Part shown: one piece after another, positions 1 to 7,286 of the stretch
Layout of the letters: every line of letters starts with the position of its first letter
Position numbering within the stretch: position 1 is the first letter of the stretch
Assembly: GCA_014376915.1 (NCBI GenBank)
Contig: JACMQP010000045.1
Location: 1-15,616, forward strand
Source: Ramlibacter sp.
GTDB lineage: Bacteria; Pseudomonadota; Gammaproteobacteria; Burkholderiales; Burkholderiaceae
Reading direction: 5' to 3'
DNA: 15,616 bases
Program-made: the position numbers and the translations under genes
Notes under the pieces: model-generated
Database searches by the model: none
What the model saw: the letters and a program-made list of their open reading frames with translations, nothing else
Told to the model about the DNA's origin: nothing

Positions 1-323
1 AGCGACTTGTACAGGTGGTGGTTGATCGCGATCGGGCCGGGCGGCGACACGAGGAAGGTGGTTCCGTCTGCATCGGCGCGGGCCACGAACTCGGCGCCGA
101 TGTTGCCTCCGGCGCCGGTCTTGTTCTCGACGATGACCCCAGCTGGGTAGGTGCTGCGCAGCTTCTCCGCGATGATGCGCGGCAGCACGTCGGCTGTGCC
201 GCCGGCAGGGAAGGGCACGATGAACCTGACCGGCTTGGCGGTCTGGGCAGTGGTGACGAGGCCGGTGGCCGCGATGGCGGCCCCCAGCACCAGCGCGGCG
301 CGTCTTGTGTAGCTTGGTTTCAT
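1..323 (-). CDS. Bug/TctC-family tripartite tricarboxylate transporter receptor (partial, N-terminal 107 residues)
   Basis: The gene runs off the left edge of the window. Visible are an Arg-containing N-terminus (MKPSYTRR), a hydrophobic export segment at about residues 9-27, then the start of the mature fold, KPVRFIVPFPAGGTADVLPR. This matches the first strand and the PFxxGGxxD ligand loop of the Bug (TctC) family. ENKTGAGGNIGAEFVARADADG at about 66-87 is the next conserved family block. Family members are periplasmic receptors for carboxylates or other small molecules, used by TctAB permeases or as orphan sensors. The ATG at 321-323 has a GGAAA about 8 nt upstream. It lies 43 bp after the livF stop on the same strand, so it is probably the last or next-to-last gene of the P450/ABC operon. 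No TctA or TctB is visible. Family call firm; ligand unknown. Confidence 0.92.
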   Translation of the reverse strand, partial: MKPSYTRRAALVLGAAIAATGLVTTAQTAKPVRFIVPFPAGGTADVLPRIIAEKLRSTYPAGVIVENKTGAGGNIGAEFVARADADGTTFLVSPPGPIAINHHLYKS

Positions 324-366
324 AAGCGAAGTTTCCGTTGGGGTCTGTGAAATTGGTTGAGGGTGC

Positions 367-1089
367 TCACACGCCGAGGTGCTCTGCCAGCAGACCGGGG
401 TCCGACCGCAGCTGCTCGCCGGTGCCTTCGAACACCACGCGGCCCTTGACCAGGATGAGGTTGCGGTCGGTGAGGTCGCTGACGGCCTTCCAGTTCTTGT
501 CCACCAGCACGGTGGCGATGCCGGATTCGCGGATCACGCGGATGATTCGCCAGATCTCGCGCGCCACCAGCGGCGCCAGGCCTTCGGTGGCCTCGTCCAG
601 GATCAGCACACGCGGGTTGGTCATCAGCGCGCGGCCGATCGTCAGCATCTGCTGCTCGCCGCCCGAGAGCTGCTGGCCGCCGTGGCCCAGCCGCTCGCCC
701 AGCCGCGGAAAGGTGGCCAGTACCCGGTCGTAGTGCCACTCGCGGCGGCCGTCGGTGCTCGGCCGCGCGGCCAGCGTCAGGTTCTCCCGCACGCTCAGGT
801 TGGGGAAGATTCCGCGGCCCTCGGGCACATAGGCGATGCCCATGCGAGCGATGTCGTGGATCTTCATGGCGCGCGTGGGGCGCCCGAACACGGACACCTC
901 GCCGCTGCGCGGCCGCACCACGCCCACCAGCGACTTCAGCAGGGTGGACTTACCCATGCCGTTGCGGCCCATCAGGCCCACGGCTTCGCCCATGCCAAGC
1001 GTGAAGTCCACGCCGTGCAGGATGTGGCTGTCGCCGTAGAAGGAGTGCAGGCCGCGCGCCTGCAGGGCGGCTTCAGTCATGGGTGGCAT
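367..1089 (-). CDS. livF: Branched-chain-type ABC transporter ATP-binding protein LivF
   Basis: This is the second ATPase of a Liv-type (HAAT family) importer; it hydrolyses ATP to drive substrate entry through LivHM. Of 240 residues, the Walker A GRNGMGKST is at 41-49, the Q-loop region YVPEGRGIFP at 88-97, the signature LSGGEQQM at 141-148 and Walker B VLILDE at 161-166. The switch region reads VLVDKN (194-199), where LivF usually has VEQN, so there is no catalytic-type His; a DKN version is, as far as I recall, a recurring subgroup. The ATG at 1087-1089 is used here; a second in-frame ATG at 1078-1080 gives MTEAALQARG, a more typical beginning. Neither has a strong Shine-Dalgarno. Either start overlaps the end of livG (17 or 8 bp), implying translational coupling. 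The true transported compound is more likely an aromatic or other carboxylate than leucine, judging from the neighbours. Confidence 0.95.
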   Translation of the reverse strand: MPPMTEAALQARGLHSFYGDSHILHGVDFTLGMGEAVGLMGRNGMGKSTLLKSLVGVVRPRSGEVSVFGRPTRAMKIHDIARMGIAYVPEGRGIFPNLSVRENLTLAARPSTDGRREWHYDRVLATFPRLGERLGHGGQQLSGGEQQMLTIGRALMTNPRVLILDEATEGLAPLVAREIWRIIRVIRESGIATVLVDKNWKAVSDLTDRNLILVKGRVVFEGTGEQLRSDPGLLAEHLGV

Positions 1090-1834
1090 CTTCGGCGCCG
1101 AGATAGGCCTGCTGCACCTCGGGGTTGGAGCGGATCTGCTCCGGCGTGCCGGTCATCAGCACCACGCCGTTGACCATGACGGTGAGCACGTCGGCGATAG
1201 CGAACACCGCGTCCATGTCGTGTTCGACCAGCAGGATCGCGTGCGATTCGACCAGCCCGCGCAGCAGCTCGATCATGCGCAGCGATTCCTCGTGCCCCAT
1301 GCCGGCCAGCGGCTCGTCCAGCAGCAGCACCTGCGGCTGGGTCGCCAGCACGATCGCGAGTTCGAGCTGGCGCTGCTGGCCGTGGCTCAGTTCGCTGGCG
1401 CGGCGGCCGGCGACATCAGCTAGGCCGGCGTGGCGCAGCGCCCGGTCCACCACCTCGCGGTACGGCTCCCAGACCGCCGCGTCGCTGAAGATGCGCGCCG
1501 CCCGCGGCTCGCGCGACTGGGCGGCCAGCCGGCAGTTCTCTCGCACGGTGAAGCCCGGAAAGATGTTGGTCTTCTGATAGCTGCGGCCGATGCCGATCAG
1601 CGAACGCTCGTGCGGCGACAGGCGGGTGATGTCCTGGTCGCGGTAGAACACCTGGCCGGACGTCGCCGCGATGTCGCCCGACAGCAGGTTGATCAGCGTC
1701 GACTTGCCGGCGCCGTTCGGGCCCAGCAGGGCATGGACCTGGCCTCGGCGCAGTTCGATCGAGACGCGGTCGTTCGCCGCCAGCCCGCCGAAAGTGCGGC
1801 GCAGCGCCACGGTCCGCAACAGCACTTCGCTCAT
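1073..1834 (-). CDS. livG: Branched-chain-type ABC transporter ATP-binding protein LivG
   Basis: This is the first ATPase of the Liv-type importer, 253 residues. Walker A GPNGAGKST is at 38-46, the Q-loop GRSYQKTNIFPGFTV around 83-97, the signature LSHGQQRQLE at 149-158, Walker B VLLLDE at 169-174 and the switch His in LLVEHDM at H205. AGMGHEE after Walker B is the usual LivG form. I chose the ATG at 1832-1834 because a strong GGAGGG sits 4 nt upstream and the protein then begins MSEVLLRTVALRRTFGG, as family members do; the open frame continues 36 codons further upstream only as an overlap with livM. The start codon shares ATGA with the livM stop, indicating coupled translation. Confidence 0.95.
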   Translation of the reverse strand: MSEVLLRTVALRRTFGGLAANDRVSIELRRGQVHALLGPNGAGKSTLINLLSGDIAATSGQVFYRDQDITRLSPHERSLIGIGRSYQKTNIFPGFTVRENCRLAAQSREPRAARIFSDAAVWEPYREVVDRALRHAGLADVAGRRASELSHGQQRQLELAIVLATQPQVLLLDEPLAGMGHEESLRMIELLRGLVESHAILLVEHDMDAVFAIADVLTVMVNGVVLMTGTPEQIRSNPEVQQAYLGAEDATHD

Positions 1835-2811
1835 GCTGCCCTCCGTTGCCACAGGCGTTTCACCTGGTCGAACAGCGAGAACATGCCGCCGGGCAGGAAC
1901 AGCACGATCAGCACGATCGCAATCCCCAGCCACAGGTGCCACAGCTTGCTGTACGACGACAGCAGCTCCTGCAGCAGCACGAAGGTGAAGGCTCCGATCG
2001 GGCCGCCCCAGAGCTGGCCCATGCCGCCCAGGATCAGCATCAGCAGCACGTCGGCCGACTGGTGCCAGGACAGCATCTCGGGGTTGACGCTGCTATTGAG
2101 CACGGCGAACAGGTAGCCGGCCAGTCCGCCGAACGCGCCGGCGATGGTAAAGGCAGCGAGCTTGTAGCGGAACACCGGGAAGCCGATCGCCTCCATCCGG
2201 TGCTCGTTCTCGCGGATCCCCTGCAGCGCGCGGCCCAGCGGCGAGCGCAGCAGCAGCGCCATGAACAGCAGCAGCGCCGCCATCAGCACCAGCACGAAGT
2301 AGTAGAGCGTGTTGGGCTCAGTCAGCTCGAACGGCACCCAGCCGCCGATCGCGCTGTCCGGTTTGCCGCGCAGGTTCATGCCGTCCGAGCTTCCGCCCAG
2401 CGCCTTGATGTCGTGAAAGAAGAAATAGAAGATCTGGGCGAACGCCAGGGTGACCATGATGAAGAACATGCCGCGGGTGCGCAGCACGAACAAGCCGACC
2501 AGGAACGCCGCCGCCGCCGTCACCACCATGGCGGCGGGCAGCGTGAGCCACAGGCTGTTGGTGAGCTGGTACTTGGTGCCCAGCAGGGCCAATACATAGC
2601 CGCCCATGCCGAACCAGGCCGCGTGGCCGAAGCTGACGAGGCCGGTGTAGCCGACCAGCAGGTCCAGGCTGATCGCGAAAATTGACAGGATCATCACCCG
2701 TGTGACCAGCTCGGTGTAGAACTCCTGCCCCAACAGCGGAAAGGCGGCGAGCGCGCCGAGGAACACCGCGATGATGGCGGCGCGCGAGCGCGAGGTGACG
2801 AGCAACTTCAT
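1831..2811 (-). CDS. livM: Branched-chain-type ABC transporter permease LivM
   Basis: This is an inner-membrane permease of the Liv-type importer, 326 residues. It has about eight to ten hydrophobic segments, for example 12-27, 38-55, 90-110, 115-132, 169-188, 217-238, 253-268 and 293-308. The family block DLLVGYTGLVSFGHAAWFGMG is at 50-70. The cytoplasmic loop that contacts the ATPase is at 190-218, beginning SPLGRALQGIRENEHRMEAIG. GGMGQLWGGPIGA at 262-274 is also typical of LivM. The long open frame extends far upstream, but that part overlaps livH in another frame; the real ATG (2809-2811) overlaps the livH TGA as ATGA. Function in the complex is clear; substrate is not determinable. Confidence 0.94.
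   Translation of the reverse strand: MKLLVTSRSRAAIIAVFLGALAAFPLLGQEFYTELVTRVMILSIFAISLDLLVGYTGLVSFGHAAWFGMGGYVLALLGTKYQLTNSLWLTLPAAMVVTAAAAFLVGLFVLRTRGMFFIMVTLAFAQIFYFFFHDIKALGGSSDGMNLRGKPDSAIGGWVPFELTEPNTLYYFVLVLMAALLLFMALLLRSPLGRALQGIRENEHRMEAIGFPVFRYKLAAFTIAGAFGGLAGYLFAVLNSSVNPEMLSWHQSADVLLMLILGGMGQLWGGPIGAFTFVLLQELLSSYSKLWHLWLGIAIVLIVLFLPGGMFSLFDQVKRLWQRRAA
1839..1844 (-). promoter_or_regulatory. Ribosome binding site of livG
   Basis: GGAGGG on the minus strand lies 4 nt before the ATG at 1832-1834, inside the last codons of livM. It fixes the livG start against the longer open frame. Confidence 0.75.
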
Positions 2812-3671
2812 GACTTGAAGAGCCCTTCGGGCCGCCACAGCAGGATCGCGGCCATCACCACATAGATGGCGATGCCGGCGTAATCCGGCACGAACACCTT
2901 GCCGAAGGTGTCGGCAAACGCCACCAGCAGCGAGGCCAGCAGCGCGCCCCAGACCGAGCCGATGCCGCCCACGATCACCACCACGAAGCTGACGATCAGC
3001 ACCTGCGTACCCATGCCCGGCGACACGGTGGACGCAGGCGCGTTGATCATGCCGGCGAAGGCCGCCAGCGCCACGCCCAGCGCGAACACCAGCCGGTACA
3101 GCCAGTCGATGTTGATGCCCAGGAGCTGCACCATGTCGCGGTTCGACGCGCCGGCGCGGATGCGGGCGCCGACCAGGGTGCGCTGGATCAGCAGGTACAG
3201 GCCCAGGGCCACCAGCAGGCAGACGCCGGACATGAACAGCCGGTAGGCCGGATAGGTCATGACGCTGCCCAGCGGCACCGAGAAGTCCAGCCAGGCCGGC
3301 ACCTTGACCGAGTACACCTCGTTGCCCACCAGCACGCTGCGCAACTCCTCGAAGATCAGGATCAGGCCGTAGGTGAGCAGCACCTGCTGCAGGTGGTTGC
3401 GCCGGTACAGGTGCGCGAACAGCGCCCATTCCAGCAGCGCCCCCAGCACAGCGCTCAGCACCACGCCGATCACGATCGTCAGCAGCAGGTTGCCGGTAAA
3501 TGCGGCCAGGCTGAACGCGAGATAGGCCCCCATCATGTAGAAGCTCCCGTGCGCCAGGTTGATCACGCCCATCACGCCGAAGATGAGGGTGAGTCCGCTC
3601 GCGACCAGGAACAGCAGCAGGCCGTACTGGACGGCGTTCAGCGTCTGGATCAGGAGGAGGGCGAGGTCCAT
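2808..3671 (-). CDS. livH: Branched-chain-type ABC transporter permease LivH
   Basis: This is the second inner-membrane permease of the Liv importer, 287 residues, the normal length for LivH. It begins MDLALLLIQTLNAVQYGLLL and has the family block GLTLIFGVMGVINLAHGSFYMMGAY at about 26-50. Hydrophobic segments lie near 14-34, 46-58, 63-80, 97-112, 147-163, 193-208, 222-240 and 262-280. The ATPase-contact loop near 164-190 includes RTLVGARIRAGASNRDMVQLLGI, and GGIGSVWGALLASLLV comes late in the protein. The start lies 24 bp after the binding-protein stop, without a strong Shine-Dalgarno. The ATGA overlap with livM indicates coupled translation. Confidence 0.94.
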   Translation of the reverse strand: MDLALLLIQTLNAVQYGLLLFLVASGLTLIFGVMGVINLAHGSFYMMGAYLAFSLAAFTGNLLLTIVIGVVLSAVLGALLEWALFAHLYRRNHLQQVLLTYGLILIFEELRSVLVGNEVYSVKVPAWLDFSVPLGSVMTYPAYRLFMSGVCLLVALGLYLLIQRTLVGARIRAGASNRDMVQLLGINIDWLYRLVFALGVALAAFAGMINAPASTVSPGMGTQVLIVSFVVVIVGGIGSVWGALLASLLVAFADTFGKVFVPDYAGIAIYVVMAAILLWRPEGLFKS

Positions 3672-3695
3672 GCGTTCAGCCGGGGTGGGCTGCTG

Positions 3696-4874
3696 TTAAA
3701 GCTTGCAGTCCGGCGACGGGTCGACCAGGCCCTTGACGATCACGTCCGTCATCACGTTCTGGTTGCCGCGCGCCACGCGCACGTAGTAGTCCTGCACCGG
3801 GTTGTGCGACTTGGAGAAGCTGAGCGGGCCGCGCGGGCTGTCCAGCTTGGCGTTCTCCATGGCCTTGATCATCTCGGCCTTCTTCTTCGTGTCGCCCTTC
3901 ACGGCCCGCATGCCTGCGTCGTAGAGCTGGGCCGCATCGTAGCCCTGCACCGCGAACACGTCGGGCTTGGCACCGAAGGCCTTGGTGTAGGAGGCGATGA
4001 AGGCGTCGTTCTTGGGGTTTTTCAGGCCGTCGGCGTAGTGCAGCGCGGTTTGCATGCCACTGGCCGCGTCGCCTTGGGCAGCCAGCGTTCCTTCGGTGAG
4101 AAAGGCTCCATACAGCGGAATGCTGATCTTCAGGCCGGCGGCGGCATAGTCCTTGACGAACTTGACCTGGGCGGCGCCGGCGACGAACGCGTAAGCCGCC
4201 TCGGGTTTGATGCTGGCTAGCTCGGTCAGCAGCGGCTGGAACTCCACCCCGGGGAAGGGCAGGCTCAGGTCCTTGACCACCTTGCCGCCGCCCTTCTCGA
4301 AACCTTCGCGGAAGCCCCGCACCGACTCGTCGCCGGCGGCGTACTTCCAGCTGATGGTCACCGCGGTCTTGTGCTTCTTCGCCGCCAGCAGGCCGCTGGC
4401 ATAACCCGGCTGCCAGTTGCTGAACGAGCTGCGGAACACGTTGGGCGAGCACATCGAACCGGTGATTTCGCCGGCGCCGGCGTTGGGCACGATCAGCAGC
4501 GTGTTGGTTTCGCGCGCCACCTTGGCCATGGTCGAGGCGACACCGGAGTGGATGGTGCCTACCAGCAGGTCGACCTTGTCGCGCTTGACCAGCTTGTTGG
4601 CGTTCTCGTTGGCCTTGGACGGGTCCGACTCGTCGTCCACCGTCAGGTATTCCACCGCGCGGCCGCCGAGCTTGCCGCCCTGCTCGTTGACGTACAGCTT
4701 GAAGCCATTGGTGACGCCCTTGCCGAGGTCGGCGAAGGTGCCCGAGCTGGGCAGCATCAGGCCGATCCTGACCGGCGTGGACTGCGCCTGCGCAGACACG
4801 CCCGCTGCGGCCAAGGCCAAGGCCAGGGCAGCAGCGGATTGCGCCCACACACTGCGGGAAAGAGCTTTGGACAT
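3696..4874 (-). CDS. Periplasmic substrate-binding protein of Liv-type ABC transporter
   Basis: This is the periplasmic receptor that captures the substrate and delivers it to LivHM, 392 residues, of the Peripla_BP_6 (LivK-like) family. The signal peptide has a charged N-terminus (SKALSR), a hydrophobic Ala/Leu core at about 11-25, and an AXA-type cleavage site near SAQA (27-30). The mature protein starts TPVRIGLMLPSSGTFADLGKGV, the typical first strand and ligand loop. NAGAGEITGSMCSPNVFRSSFSNWQPG (near 140-165) and VFAVQGYDAAQLYDAG (near 328-343) are family blocks. The ATG at 4872-4874 was chosen over an in-frame ATG 8 codons upstream because AGGAG sits 6 nt before it. True LivK binds Leu/Ile/Val; proteins of this kind beside oxygenases often bind aromatic acids. 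Here that is inference. Confidence 0.93.
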   Translation of the reverse strand: MSKALSRSVWAQSAAALALALAAAGVSAQAQSTPVRIGLMLPSSGTFADLGKGVTNGFKLYVNEQGGKLGGRAVEYLTVDDESDPSKANENANKLVKRDKVDLLVGTIHSGVASTMAKVARETNTLLIVPNAGAGEITGSMCSPNVFRSSFSNWQPGYASGLLAAKKHKTAVTISWKYAAGDESVRGFREGFEKGGGKVVKDLSLPFPGVEFQPLLTELASIKPEAAYAFVAGAAQVKFVKDYAAAGLKISIPLYGAFLTEGTLAAQGDAASGMQTALHYADGLKNPKNDAFIASYTKAFGAKPDVFAVQGYDAAQLYDAGMRAVKGDTKKKAEMIKAMENAKLDSPRGPLSFSKSHNPVQDYYVRVARGNQNVMTDVIVKGLVDPSPDCKL

Positions 4875-4880
4875 GAAGGT

Positions 4881-4885
4881 CTCCT
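4881..4885 (-). promoter_or_regulatory. Ribosome binding site of the ABC binding protein
   Basis: AGGAG on the minus strand lies 6 nt before the ATG at 4872-4874. It decides between this start and the ATG at 4896-4898, which would place eight extra residues before the signal peptide. Confidence 0.7.
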
Positions 4886-4911
4886 GAGGTTTTTTCATTG
4901 GCAAAACTGGA

Positions 4912-5670
4912 TCAGAGGAACACGCCGCCGCCGTCCACGGCGAGGGTCTGACCGGTGACGAAGCTGGCGCCGTCGCTGACCAGGTAGGCCAGCGCAGCCA
5001 CCAGGTCGGCCGGCACCTGGTCCCGCTGGATGCAGCGGCCGGTGGTGCGGGCGTTGTCGCCAATGCGGTTCTGCAGGTCGCTGTGCAACACGCCGTCGCT
5101 CAGGGTGAAGCCGGGGGCGATGGCGTTGACAGTGATCTTGTCCTTGGCCAGCTCGCGCGCCAGCGAACGGGTGAAGGCGATCAACGCGCCCTTGCTGGCG
5201 ACATAGTGCGACATGTTTGGCGGCCCCTTGATCGGCACGGTGGATGCAATGTTGACCAGCCGGCCGCGACCGCTCTTGCGCAGCGCCGGCAGCACCGCCT
5301 TGGCGCAGTTGAACGGGCCGAGCGTGTTGACTTCCATCACCCGCATCCATTCCTGGTTGCTGATCTGCTCGAACGGCTTGAGCGCCAAGGTGGTGAACAG
5401 ACCGGCGTTGTTGACGAGGCCGTCGATGCCGCCGAATTCCTTCTGCGCGGCCTCGGCCATCGTGGCCACGTCGTCTTCGCTGACCACGTCCGCCTGCACG
5501 CCGATAACCTGGTGGCCCGCGCTGCGCAGGCGGGCGGCGGCGTCGGCGGCGCCGCGCAGGTCGGCGATGACGATCCGGTGTCCGAGCTGGGCGAGGTGAT
5601 CGCAGAAGGCGTAACCGATGCCGCTGGCGGCGCCGGTGACGATGATGGTCTTGGACTGTTCGGGGATCAT
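4912..5670 (-). CDS. SDR-family NAD(P)-dependent oxidoreductase
   Basis: This is a classical short-chain dehydrogenase/reductase of 252 residues. The cofactor loop TGAASGIG is at 12-19, the acidic residue D37 at the end of the second strand (VIADLRG) suggests NAD(H) preference, and NNAG is at 87-90. The catalytic set is N115, S143, Y156 and K160 (YVASK). PGF at 186-188 and the C-terminal GQTLAVDGGG complete the family pattern. The frame can be extended to a TTG at 5689-5691, but the ATG at 5668-5670 has AGGA 5 nt upstream and gives a normal N-terminus. It lies between the ferredoxin reductase (17 bp upstream) and the binding protein (37 bp downstream). It may oxidise an alcohol or diol made by the P450; the substrate is not determinable. 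Confidence 0.93.
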   Translation of the reverse strand: MIPEQSKTIIVTGAASGIGYAFCDHLAQLGHRIVIADLRGAADAAARLRSAGHQVIGVQADVVSEDDVATMAEAAQKEFGGIDGLVNNAGLFTTLALKPFEQISNQEWMRVMEVNTLGPFNCAKAVLPALRKSGRGRLVNIASTVPIKGPPNMSHYVASKGALIAFTRSLARELAKDKITVNAIAPGFTLSDGVLHSDLQNRIGDNARTTGRCIQRDQVPADLVAALAYLVSDGASFVTGQTLAVDGGGVFL

Positions 5671-5687
5671 GGCTGTCCTGTGTTGAT

Positions 5688-6914
5688 TCAAGCGGCGATA
5701 AGCGCCGCCAGCTTCACGCTTGGGTCGGCGACTTGCGTGGGGGAGATGGGTGTGGCGGCGGCGAGCAGCTTGCGCGCGGCCATGTGGTCGGCGACGCTGT
5801 TGATCGATTCCACGGCCGACAGGCGGCCGTCGCGAAAGCGGAAGACAGAGAACTTGCCGGCGGCCGGGTCGCCGCGCAGCACGGCGCTGTCGCCGGCTTC
5901 GGCGAGACCGGCGATCTGCAGGCGGTTCTCGCCCTGGTCACTCCAGAACCAGGGGACCTTGGCGTAGGGTTCGGCCTTGCCGACGATGCGGGCGGCGACG
6001 CAGCGCGCCTGGTCGACGGCGTTCTGCACCGACTCCAGCCGCACCGGTGCGTCGCAATAGCCGGCCGGATAGCGGGCGCAGTCGCCGATGGCCGAAATGA
6101 AGGGGTCGCTGGTCACCAGGTGGCGGTCGACGACGATGCCGTCCTGCACCTGCAGGCCGCTGGCGCGAGCCAGTTCCACGTTGGGCTCGACGCCGACGCC
6201 GACGACCACCAGGTCGGCCGGGACGGACTCGCCGCCGGTGGTCAGGACGGCTTCGACGCGGCCATCGCTGCCGGTGAATGCGGCGACGCCGGTGCGAAGG
6301 CTGAACTGCATGCCGCGGGTGGCCTGTGCCTGCGCCAGGTAGTCGGCCGTGGGCGCGGACACGGCGCGCTTGAGGACGCGGTCGGCGAACTCGATCACCC
6401 GCACCTCCAGACCCAGTTGGCGCGCCATCACGGCGACTTCGAGCCCGATGAAGCCTGCGCCGACCACCACCACCCGGCGCGCCTCGTGCAAGCCGGCGAG
6501 GAGGGCCTCGGCATCGGCCCGCGTGCGCAGCGCCAGCACGCCCTGCAGGTTCACACCCGGGACCGCCGGCATGCGGGCGCGGGCGCCAGTGGCAAGGACA
6601 AGGTGTTCGTAAGCCAGCGACGCTCCCGAGGCGAGCGTCACGCGACGCGCACTGCGGTCGATGTTCGTCACGCGGTCCGGCGCGATCAACGCGATGTTGC
6701 GCTCGGCATAGAAGCCGGCCGGACGCAGCTCGATCTGGCCGGGCTGGGCCTTGCCCGCCAGGAACGACTTGGACAGCGGCGGGCGCTGGTACGGCAGGCC
6801 GGGTTCGTCGCCGATCAGCGTGAGGGGGCCTTGGTCGCCCTCGTCGCGCAGCGACGCCACGAGCTGGAAGCCGGCCTGTCCGCTGCCGACCACGATCACG
6901 CCTGGCTGTTCCAT
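5688..6914 (-). CDS. FAD-dependent ferredoxin reductase (P450 electron-transfer partner)
   Basis: This 408-residue flavoprotein passes electrons from NAD(P)H to the ferredoxin encoded just upstream. It belongs to the oxygenase-coupled type (putidaredoxin reductase, rubredoxin reductase, ThcD). The FAD-binding GSGQAG is at 10-15, YQRPPLSK at 42-49, the NAD-binding GAGFIG at 152-157, the second FAD motif AIGDCA at 275-280, and the PWFWSDQ motif at 321-327 marks this subfamily. The ATG at 6912-6914 is 7 bp after the ferredoxin stop, so the two genes are almost certainly co-translated from one mRNA. The Arg pattern after the second nucleotide loop is not clear enough to decide NADH versus NADPH; E175 in VIEF suggests NADH. 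Confidence 0.95.
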   Translation of the reverse strand: MEQPGVIVVGSGQAGFQLVASLRDEGDQGPLTLIGDEPGLPYQRPPLSKSFLAGKAQPGQIELRPAGFYAERNIALIAPDRVTNIDRSARRVTLASGASLAYEHLVLATGARARMPAVPGVNLQGVLALRTRADAEALLAGLHEARRVVVVGAGFIGLEVAVMARQLGLEVRVIEFADRVLKRAVSAPTADYLAQAQATRGMQFSLRTGVAAFTGSDGRVEAVLTTGGESVPADLVVVGVGVEPNVELARASGLQVQDGIVVDRHLVTSDPFISAIGDCARYPAGYCDAPVRLESVQNAVDQARCVAARIVGKAEPYAKVPWFWSDQGENRLQIAGLAEAGDSAVLRGDPAAGKFSVFRFRDGRLSAVESINSVADHMAARKLLAAATPISPTQVADPSVKLAALIAA

Positions 6915-6921
6915 GCGCGGT

Positions 6922-7245
6922 TCAGACCTGGTGCGACGGGATGTGGACGATGAGTTCCTCCACCCCGGGCTGCAGCACCAGCTGACAGCTCAGGCGGCTG
7001 TTCTCGCGTCGGCCACTGGCGGCGCTGTCGAGCATTTCGTTCTCGACCTCGTTGACCGGGGCCACCAGCGCCTGGCTGGCCTCGTCGATGTAGACGTGGC
7101 AGGTGGCGCACATGGCAGCGCCGCCGCACTCGGCGACGATGCCGGGGATGCTGTTGGCAACGGCAGTGAGCATGACGGTGGCGCCGGTGTTGGCGGCAAT
7201 GGAGCGGCGTGCGCCGTCCGGCTGGACGTACGTGATCTGGGGCAT
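6922..7245 (-). CDS. [2Fe-2S] ferredoxin of adrenodoxin/putidaredoxin type
   Basis: This small electron carrier is 107 residues long, normal for the family. The cluster ligands are C40, C46, C49 and C87, a C-X5-C-X2-C-X37-C spacing typical of vertebrate-type ferredoxins that serve P450s. The beginning MPQITYVQPDGARRSIAANTG is the usual first hairpin, and EVENEMLD (66-73) matches the acidic region that docks with partners. It is placed between the P450 (41 bp upstream) and the reductase (7 bp downstream), so it most likely shuttles electrons from that reductase to that P450, as palustrisredoxin does for CYP199A. An AGAGG-like Shine-Dalgarno precedes the ATG. Confidence 0.95.
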   Translation of the reverse strand: MPQITYVQPDGARRSIAANTGATVMLTAVANSIPGIVAECGGAAMCATCHVYIDEASQALVAPVNEVENEMLDSAASGRRENSRLSCQLVLQPGVEELIVHIPSHQV

Positions 7246-7286
7246 GGGCGCCTCTGGAACGGAAGGGGATGGAAAGAAGGAGAGGC

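Noticed and set aside
1831..3429. A 532-residue version of LivM
   Set aside because: The first 206 residues are Arg/Gly-rich and overlap livH in another frame. The ATG that overlaps the livH stop gives a normal 326-residue LivM.
5671..5691. TTG start for the SDR seven codons upstream, overlapping the reductase stop
   Set aside because: The ATG at 5668-5670 has AGGA at a suitable distance and gives a typical SDR beginning.
5733..6953. A 406-residue plus-strand open frame
   Set aside because: It is opposite the ferredoxin reductase, whose nucleotide-binding motifs are unmistakable; it has low-complexity composition and no ribosome binding site.
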